A stretch of 64,000 nucleotides of DNA, from contig NZ_JACXBU010000010.1 in assembly GCF_014700075.1 (NCBI RefSeq), positions 62,001 through 126,000 of the forward strand, written 5' to 3'. Every line of letters starts with the position of its first letter. Position 1 is the first letter of the stretch. Made by a program: the position numbers and the translations under genes. The notes under the pieces are model-generated. The model was given only the letters and a program-made list of their open reading frames with translations. It did not search any database and was not told the origin of the DNA. Origin of the DNA: Pseudomonas sp. JM0905a (GTDB lineage Bacteria; Pseudomonadota; Gammaproteobacteria; Pseudomonadales; Pseudomonadaceae). Shown here piece by piece: positions 59,488 through 64,000 of this stretch.

Positions 59488-60366
59488 ATGAGCACCAGTA
59501 CCCCGCTGTCCGGTACCAACCAACCGCTGCGGGGCATCCTGCTGGTGGTGTTGGCCACCTTCCTCTTCGCCGGGCATGACGCCCTGTCCAAATTCCTCGG
59601 CGGCCTCTATCCGGTGGTGATGGTGGTGTGGGCCCGCTACCTGGTGCACACCCTGCTGATGGCCGCGATCTTCCTGCCCCAGGCGGGTCTGCGCGTATTG
59701 CGCACCAGGCGTCCGCTGCTCCAGGTGCTGCGGGCCTTGAGCCTGCTCAGCACCAGCCTGCTGTTCACCGCCGGCCTGCAATACATCCCCCTGGCGGAGG
59801 CCACGGCGGTCAACTTCCTCGCTCCGGTCCTGGTGACGGCGCTTTCGGTGCCGCTGCTCAAGGAAAAGGTCACCAGGGGACAGTGGGCGGCGGTGGTGAT
59901 GGGGTTCGTCGGTGTGCTGGTGGTTGTCCATCCCGGCGGCGGCCTGTTCACTCCGGCCATCCTGTTTCCCTTCGGTTCGGCCCTGGGCTTCTGCTTCTAC
60001 CAGCTGCTCACACGTAAGGTCGCGGCCCATGACAGCCCCACCTCCAGCAACTTCTTCGCCGGCTTGTGCAATACCCTGGCGATGAGTGCCCTGGTGCCGT
60101 TCTTCTGGCAGGTGCCGAACCTGGGCCACGGCTTGCTGATGCTGGCCTTGGGCGGTGCAGGAATGACCGCCCACCTGCTGCTGACCCAGGCCTTTCGGCT
60201 TGCGGCTCCGGCCCTGCTGGCGCCCTTTGGCTACTGCCAGATCGTGTTTGCCGGCCTGCTGGGTTTCCTGATCTTCTCCCACACGCCGGACGCCACCAGC
60301 CTGGCCGGCATCGCCATCATCTGCCTGAGTGGCCTTGGCGCGGCCTGGATGCAACGGGGTAGGTGA
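59488..60366 (+). CDS. DMT-family permease (EamA)
   Basis: 292 residues, ten hydrophobic helices in two EamA repeats. GILLVVLATFLFAGHDALSKFLGGLYPVVMVVWARYLVHTLLMAA (~15-59), EATAVNFLAPVLVTALSVPLLKEKVTRGQWAAVVMGFVGVLVVVHPG (~97-143) and the second repeat with FAGLLGFLIFSHTPDATSLAGIAIICLSGL. Exports or imports a small metabolite. Same strand as the isomerase gene, 53 bp apart, so co-transcription is likely. Confidence 0.9.
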   Translation: MSTSTPLSGTNQPLRGILLVVLATFLFAGHDALSKFLGGLYPVVMVVWARYLVHTLLMAAIFLPQAGLRVLRTRRPLLQVLRALSLLSTSLLFTAGLQYIPLAEATAVNFLAPVLVTALSVPLLKEKVTRGQWAAVVMGFVGVLVVVHPGGGLFTPAILFPFGSALGFCFYQLLTRKVAAHDSPTSSNFFAGLCNTLAMSALVPFFWQVPNLGHGLLMLALGGAGMTAHLLLTQAFRLAAPALLAPFGYCQIVFAGLLGFLIFSHTPDATSLAGIAIICLSGLGAAWMQRGR

Positions 60367-60385
60367 GGGCTGCGCGCTGGCTATC

Positions 60386-60436
60386 ACAAGGAGGGGCAGG
60401 ACTGCGTCCTGCTTGGCGATTGAAATCGCCCCTACA
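60386..60436. repeat. Partial REPIN-like element 4
   Basis: GCTTGGCGATTGAAATCGCC CCTACA preceded by an imperfect AGGACTGCGTCCT palindrome, matching the right half of the 98-bp elements. Confidence 0.55.
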
Positions 60437-60554
60437 GGACTGTGCCGGAGGTGAGCCGAGAGTCACCCCTCGCCCTTTGGGAGAGGGGCCGGGGGAGAGG
60501 GCTGCCACCGGCTTGCTTGGTGCCCGGTCTTTTCGCGAATAAATTCGCTCCTAC

Positions 60555-60886
60555 AGGACTGTGCCCAGACTGAACACAGGCACGTACAACCCCCTCTCCC
60601 TCTGGGAGAGGGTTGGGGTGAGGGCAGTTAAAGGCTTGGACGGTGCCCCGCCATCTCGCGAATAAATTCGCTCCTACAAAGCAGGGCTGCGCCCTGCGTA
60701 GCGATTGAAATCGCCCCCACAGGACTGTGCCCAGACTGAACACAGGCACGGACAACCCCCTCTCCCTCTGGGAGAGGGTTGGGGTGAGGGTAGTTAAAGG
60801 CTTGCACGGTGCCCCGCCATCTCGCGAATAAATTCGCTCCTACAAAGCAGGGTTGCGCCCTGCGTAGCGATTGAAATCGCCCCTAC
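60555..60886. repeat. Tandem 166-bp repeat, two copies
   Basis: Units 60555-60720 and 60721-60886 are about 97% identical (5 substitutions seen). Each unit contains CCCTCTCCCTCTGGGAGAGGG, a GCGAATAAATTCGC palindrome, and a right-half REPIN end GTAGCGATTGAAATCGCCCC. A diverged part-unit lies at 60465-60554. No open frames. Confidence 0.9.
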
Positions 60887-60911
60887 AGGGCTGTTCCAGA
60901 GGTGGGCCAAC

Positions 60912-60940
60912 CAAAAAGAAAAGGCCCCATATGGGGCCTT
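60912..60940 (-). terminator. Terminator of the MHS transporter gene
   Basis: A perfect 20-bp palindrome AAGGCCCCATATGGGGCCTT (60921-60940), followed on the minus strand by TTTCTTTTT, is 24 bp after the stop. Confidence 0.85.
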
Positions 60941-60964
60941 CTCTTTGCGGCTGGTCTTGCGCAA

Positions 60965-62341
60965 TCAGTGGCTGACGGCGCGCATGCTGTTCTGGCGGCT
61001 GGACTCGTACTGGTTCTTGTCCATCGGCTTGGCGTTCGGGTTGCCGAGGTCTTCCATGGCCAGGCGGTGGGTTTCCGGTGCCACATAGGCGGCCAGAGCG
61101 CACACGCAGGTGATGAGGAAGGCCAGGCTGCCGATCACCATCGGGATGTTGTCCGAACCGGGCGGGGCGACGGCGGCGAACAGGGCCGGCAGCATGGCGG
61201 TCAGCATGGTGCCGATGTTCTGCGCGATGGCCATGGCCGATACGCGGTAGCGAGTCTGGAACAGTTCCGGGTAGAAGCTCGGGAACACAGCGTTATAGCC
61301 CTGGTAAACCATGCCCCACATCAGGATGGAGGTGGCAAAGGCCAGCGGCACGTTCTGGATGCTGATGGCATAGAGGTAGACGAAGGCCAGGAGACCGGAG
61401 CCGAGGCAGCCAGCGATCATGGTCGGGCGACGGCCGATCTTGTCGGAGAGGTTGCCGACGAAGGGGATGACCAGCACGGCGACGATGTTGCCCACCACCG
61501 GAATCCACAGGTAGACGCTCTTGTCGAAGCCGATGCCATAGGCCGGCTGCACGGCATAGGCGGCACCGAAGATGGTGGCGACTACCGGGATCACGTTCAT
61601 CAGTGCCATGAACATCACCAGCACCATGCATTTCCAGCTGTGGCGGAAGGCTTCGGTTACCGGCGACTTGGCGACTTTCTGCTGGTTCTCTTCATTGACG
61701 AAGGCCGGAGTTTCATGGACTTCGCGACGGATGATGAAGCCGGCCACCAGGACGAAGGCACTCAGCAGGAACGGAATCCGCCAGCCCCACTCGTTGAAGG
61801 CTTCGCTCGGCATGAAGTAGGCCAGCGGCAGGAACACCGCAGCAGCCATCACCTGGCCGGCCTGTACGCCCTGAAGAGTGAAGCTGGCGTAGTAGCCACG
61901 CCGCCCGAATGGCGCATGTTCGAGGATCATCGAACTGGCCCCGGAGATCTCTCCGGCCACCGCGAAGCCCTGGACCAGGCGCAGCAGCACCAGCAGCACC
62001 GGCGCGAGCATGCCGATGTCGTGGTAGGTCGGCAGCAGGCCGACGGCCATGGTCGAGATACCCATCAGGAACATGCACAGCAGCAGCACATTCTTGCGGC
62101 CGCGGGTGTCACCCCAGTGGCCCAGCACGAAGGCGCCTACCGGGCGGGCCAGGTAGCCGACGCCGTAGGTGGCCAGCGACGCGATGATGGCCATTTTCGG
62201 ATCGGTGTTGGGGAAGAATATCTGCGGGAAGATCAGCGCCGCGGCCTGGGCATAGATGAAGAAGTCGTAGTACTCCAGGGCGGAACCTATCCACCCGCTG
62301 GCAGTTGCTTTCTTGGCTTGGGAGCTGGAGGTGGTAGCCAT
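60965..62341 (-). CDS. MHS-type MFS transporter, probable quinate/shikimate-type carrier
   Basis: 458 residues from ATG 62341 with GGAGACA upstream (a longer start at 62416 lacks one). Motifs: WIGSALEYYDFFIYAQAAAL (~18-37), GHWGDTRGRKNVLL (~74), LLRLVQGFAVAGEISGASSMILEHAPFGRRG (~118-148), LSDKIGRRPTMIAG. The ShiA/YhjE group of the metabolite:H+ symporters. Divergent from quiC across a PcaR-like dyad, so 3-dehydroshikimate, quinate or shikimate is the likely cargo. Confidence 0.9.
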   Translation of the reverse strand: MATTSSSQAKKATASGWIGSALEYYDFFIYAQAAALIFPQIFFPNTDPKMAIIASLATYGVGYLARPVGAFVLGHWGDTRGRKNVLLLCMFLMGISTMAVGLLPTYHDIGMLAPVLLVLLRLVQGFAVAGEISGASSMILEHAPFGRRGYYASFTLQGVQAGQVMAAAVFLPLAYFMPSEAFNEWGWRIPFLLSAFVLVAGFIIRREVHETPAFVNEENQQKVAKSPVTEAFRHSWKCMVLVMFMALMNVIPVVATIFGAAYAVQPAYGIGFDKSVYLWIPVVGNIVAVLVIPFVGNLSDKIGRRPTMIAGCLGSGLLAFVYLYAISIQNVPLAFATSILMWGMVYQGYNAVFPSFYPELFQTRYRVSAMAIAQNIGTMLTAMLPALFAAVAPPGSDNIPMVIGSLAFLITCVCALAAYVAPETHRLAMEDLGNPNAKPMDKNQYESSRQNSMRAVSH

Positions 62342-62743
62342 CGTTGTCTCCGTTGTTTTTGTTAGGTAGCCGGACGCACATCCCATCGGCGCGGAGCCTG
62401 GCTGGAATGTGTGCACGCTGGCGCGGCGCTGCTCGTGGGGAGCGGGCCGGTTATCGCCGTCTGAGTTGTGTCAGGGAGTCAGTTCAGAGTGGCGACGATC
62501 GCGTCGCACTCGATCTGGAGGCCGTGGCATGCCGGCTGGAGGAGGGGGCTTCGATCAGGTAGCTGGTGATGTGCATGAGCTGTTACCCGTTTCTTGAAAT
62601 TGTTATGTCGTGACACTTGGTTGCCATCGCAGGGCCTGCCGGGTGACTGGGCTGGGCAGTGATGCCACCCGGTGGGTTGCCTGCAACCTGGGGTTCATGT
62701 TGCGCAGTGATCGAAAAAGCGTCAATTCGATAACCGGCCTTCT
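62342..62743. other. Long leader of the MHS transporter gene
   Basis: About 400 bp between the transporter start and the PcaR-like dyad. Small frames on both strands lack ribosome sites. A 5' untranslated region or a distal promoter of the transporter gene is expected here. Confidence 0.4.
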
Positions 62744-62781
62744 GTTCGCTGATCGAACACAAAACTAACCGGTTCGTACAT
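62744..62781. promoter_or_regulatory. PcaR-like dyad between the MHS transporter and quiC
   Basis: GTTCG-CTGAT-CGAAC (62744-62758) followed by CAAAACTAACCGGTTCGTAC (62760-62779). The second part matches 57481-57502 with 3 differences in 22 and itself is near-palindromic (ACTAACC/GGTTCGT). Suggests the same regulator as before the porin. Confidence 0.62.
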
Positions 62782-62852
62782 ATTGAATTGATGGGCTGAC
62801 TTTACGCGCGAATAATCGATCCAGCTACGAAAACAAGGGTTTTTGCATTCCT

Positions 62853-62947
62853 TGTAGGGGCGAATTTATTCGCCAAAGGGTCGCGAAGCGGCCCCAGGTA
62901 CCGGAGGCAGGCCTTCGGCCTGCTTGGCGAATGAATTCCCCCCTACA
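62853..62947. repeat. REPIN-like palindromic element 5
   Basis: 95 bp from TGTAGGGGCGAATTTATTCG to GAATGAATTCCCCCCTACA, between the dyad and quiC. Its right end carries GAATGAATTC instead of GATTGAAATC. Confidence 0.75.
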
Positions 62948-62982
62948 GCTCACTGCGACGCCCACCCACAAGGAGCTGAAGC

Positions 62983-64000
62983 ATGCAGCGTTCCATTGCC
63001 ACCGTCTCCCTGAGCGGTACCCTGCCGGAAAAGCTCGAAGCCATTGCCGCCGCCGGTTTCGACGGCGTCGAAATCTTCGAGAACGACCTTCTGTACTATG
63101 CCGGCAGCCCCCGTGAAATCCGCCAGATGTGCGCCGACCTCGGCATCGCCATCACCCTGTTCCAGCCGTTCCGTGATTTCGAAGGCTGCCGCCGCGACCG
63201 CCTGCAGAAGAACCTCGACCGCGCCGAACGCAAGTTCGACCTGATGCAGGAGCTCGGTACCGACCTGGTGCTGGTCTGCAGCAACGTCCAGCCCGATGCA
63301 CTGCCGGACGAGGAAATCCTGGTCGATGACCTGCGCCTGCTGGCCGAACGCGCCGGCGCGCGCAATCTGCGCATCGGATACGAGGCCCTGGCCTGGGGCC
63401 GCCATGTGAACAGCTGGCAACAGGTCTGGAACCTGGTGCGCCAGGCCGATCATCCGGCCCTGGGCGTATTGCTGGACAGCTTCCACACCCTGTCGATCAA
63501 GGGCGACCCGAGCGGTATTGCCGAGATTCCCGGCGACAAGATCTTCTTCGTGCAGATGGCCGATGCCCCGGTGCTGGCCATGGACGTGCTGGAGTGGAGC
63601 CGGCATTTCCGCTGCTTCCCCGGCCAGGGTGAGTTCGACCTGGCGGGCTTCCTCGCGCCCATCATCCGCAGCGGCTATACCGGCCCGCTGTCCCTGGAAA
63701 TCTTCAACGACGGCTTCCGCGCCGCGCCGCCCCGCGCGAATGCCGCCGATGGCCTGCGCTCGCTGCTGTACCTTGAAGAGAAGACTCGCAAGCTGCTGGA
63801 AAAAGACGCTACTCCGCCAGCCAACCGGGACATCCTCTTCGCGCCACCGCCGGCCAGTCGCTACGACGGCGTGGAGTTCCTCGAGTTCGCCGTGGACGAG
63901 AACCAGGGCGCGAAGCTGGCCGGCTGGCTGGAGCGCCTGGGCTTCGCCCGCGCGGGCAAGCACCGCTCCAAGGACGTGAGCCTGCTGCGCCAGGGCGACA
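62983..64000 (+). CDS. quiC: 3-dehydroshikimate dehydratase, QuiC type (3' end outside window)
   Basis: 339 codons visible from ATG 62983 (AAGGAG 7 nt upstream), open at the window edge. Barrel domain: TVSLSGTLPEKLEAIAAAGFDGVEIFEND (~6-34), SNVQPDALPDEEILVDDLRLLAERA, RIGYEALAWGRHVNSWQQVW with metal-binding Glu (~134), LLDSFHTLSIKGD with Asp/His (~166), FVQMADAPVL and SLEIFNDGFRA with Glu (~239). After ~285 a second domain begins (YDGVEFLEFAVDENQGAKLAGWLERLGF), the VOC/4-hydroxyphenylpyruvate-dioxygenase-like tail of fused QuiC proteins. Converts 3-dehydroshikimate to protocatechuate, feeding the pca genes. Confidence 0.95.
   Translation, partial: MQRSIATVSLSGTLPEKLEAIAAAGFDGVEIFENDLLYYAGSPREIRQMCADLGIAITLFQPFRDFEGCRRDRLQKNLDRAERKFDLMQELGTDLVLVCSNVQPDALPDEEILVDDLRLLAERAGARNLRIGYEALAWGRHVNSWQQVWNLVRQADHPALGVLLDSFHTLSIKGDPSGIAEIPGDKIFFVQMADAPVLAMDVLEWSRHFRCFPGQGEFDLAGFLAPIIRSGYTGPLSLEIFNDGFRAAPPRANAADGLRSLLYLEEKTRKLLEKDATPPANRDILFAPPPASRYDGVEFLEFAVDENQGAKLAGWLERLGFARAGKHRSKDVSLLRQGD

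Noticed and set aside
60370-60900. Possible CRISPR array
   Set aside because: Units are 166 bp, only two, nearly identical throughout with no variable spacers, and there are no cas genes; a composite tandem repeat explains it.

Overview
The window is high-GC gammaproteobacterial chromosome, almost certainly Pseudomonas sensu lato (a P. aeruginosa / P. resinovorans-like lineage). Supporting blocks are cysG next to a glutathionyl-hydroquinone reductase and tusDCBE-ybiB, a gacA-uvrC-pgsA-tRNA(Gly)-tRNA(Cys) block, a udg-galU-VOC-gor block, an OprD-type porin, and pcaIJF-BDC with quiC. The species is not certain. No phage, plasmid, insertion sequence, CRISPR or rRNA is visible.

Layout. 0-4.8 kb: siroheme/sulfur-relay housekeeping genes, a BI-1 family membrane protein and tRNA-Ser. 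4.8-6.2 kb: small orphan genes. 6.2-8.8 kb: a Tat-exported multicopper oxidase with an SCO copper chaperone. 9-12.4 kb: gacA, uvrC, pgsA and two tRNAs. 12.6-16.4 kb: an accessory patch with a DUF4410-like lipoprotein and small proteins that include two duplicated families. 16.4-24.7 kb: a divergent catabolic cluster in which a LysR regulator, a DUF3726 protein and an unrecognised 574-residue protein face an aldehyde dehydrogenase, an M19 dipeptidase, a BCCT transporter and a RidA-type deaminase. 24.9-34.3 kb: TerC, an isochorismatase-like hydrolase/MFS pair with a divergent HxlR regulator, an alpha/beta hydrolase, an exported acetoacetate-decarboxylase-like protein, a GlxA-type regulator with an MHS transporter, and tRNA-Leu. 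34.8-47.1 kb: UDP-glucose/UDP-glucuronate genes, glutathione reductase, and assorted oxidoreductases and hydrolases. 47.1-64 kb: the protocatechuate branch of the beta-ketoadipate pathway (CoA transferase, thiolase, PcaB, PcaD, PcaC), then genes probably feeding it (OprD porin, IclR regulator, MHS transporter, 3-dehydroshikimate dehydratase QuiC, a second TIM-barrel isomerase, flavoprotein, aldo/keto reductase, DMT permease).

How the parts work together. PcaI/J, F, B, D and C carry carboxymuconate to succinyl-CoA plus acetyl-CoA. QuiC makes protocatechuate from 3-dehydroshikimate, and the porin and MHS carrier plausibly import quinate/shikimate-type substrates. PcaR-like boxes lie before pcaI, before the porin and between the MHS gene and quiC, which suggests one regulon. 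A different 13-bp inverted repeat (GGAAC-N3-GTTCC) lies before the flavoprotein operon and twice before the isomerase/permease operon, on both sides of the IclR gene. It probably marks that regulator's own targets.

The best candidate for an undescribed system is the 16.4-24.7 kb cluster. Second is the pair of duplicated small-gene families at 5.0, 13.9, 15.4 and 15.9 kb. Roughly 98-bp REPIN-like palindromic elements and a 166-bp tandem repeat fill several intergenic gaps in the right half. All assignments rest on reading translated motifs and gene order; no database search was possible.
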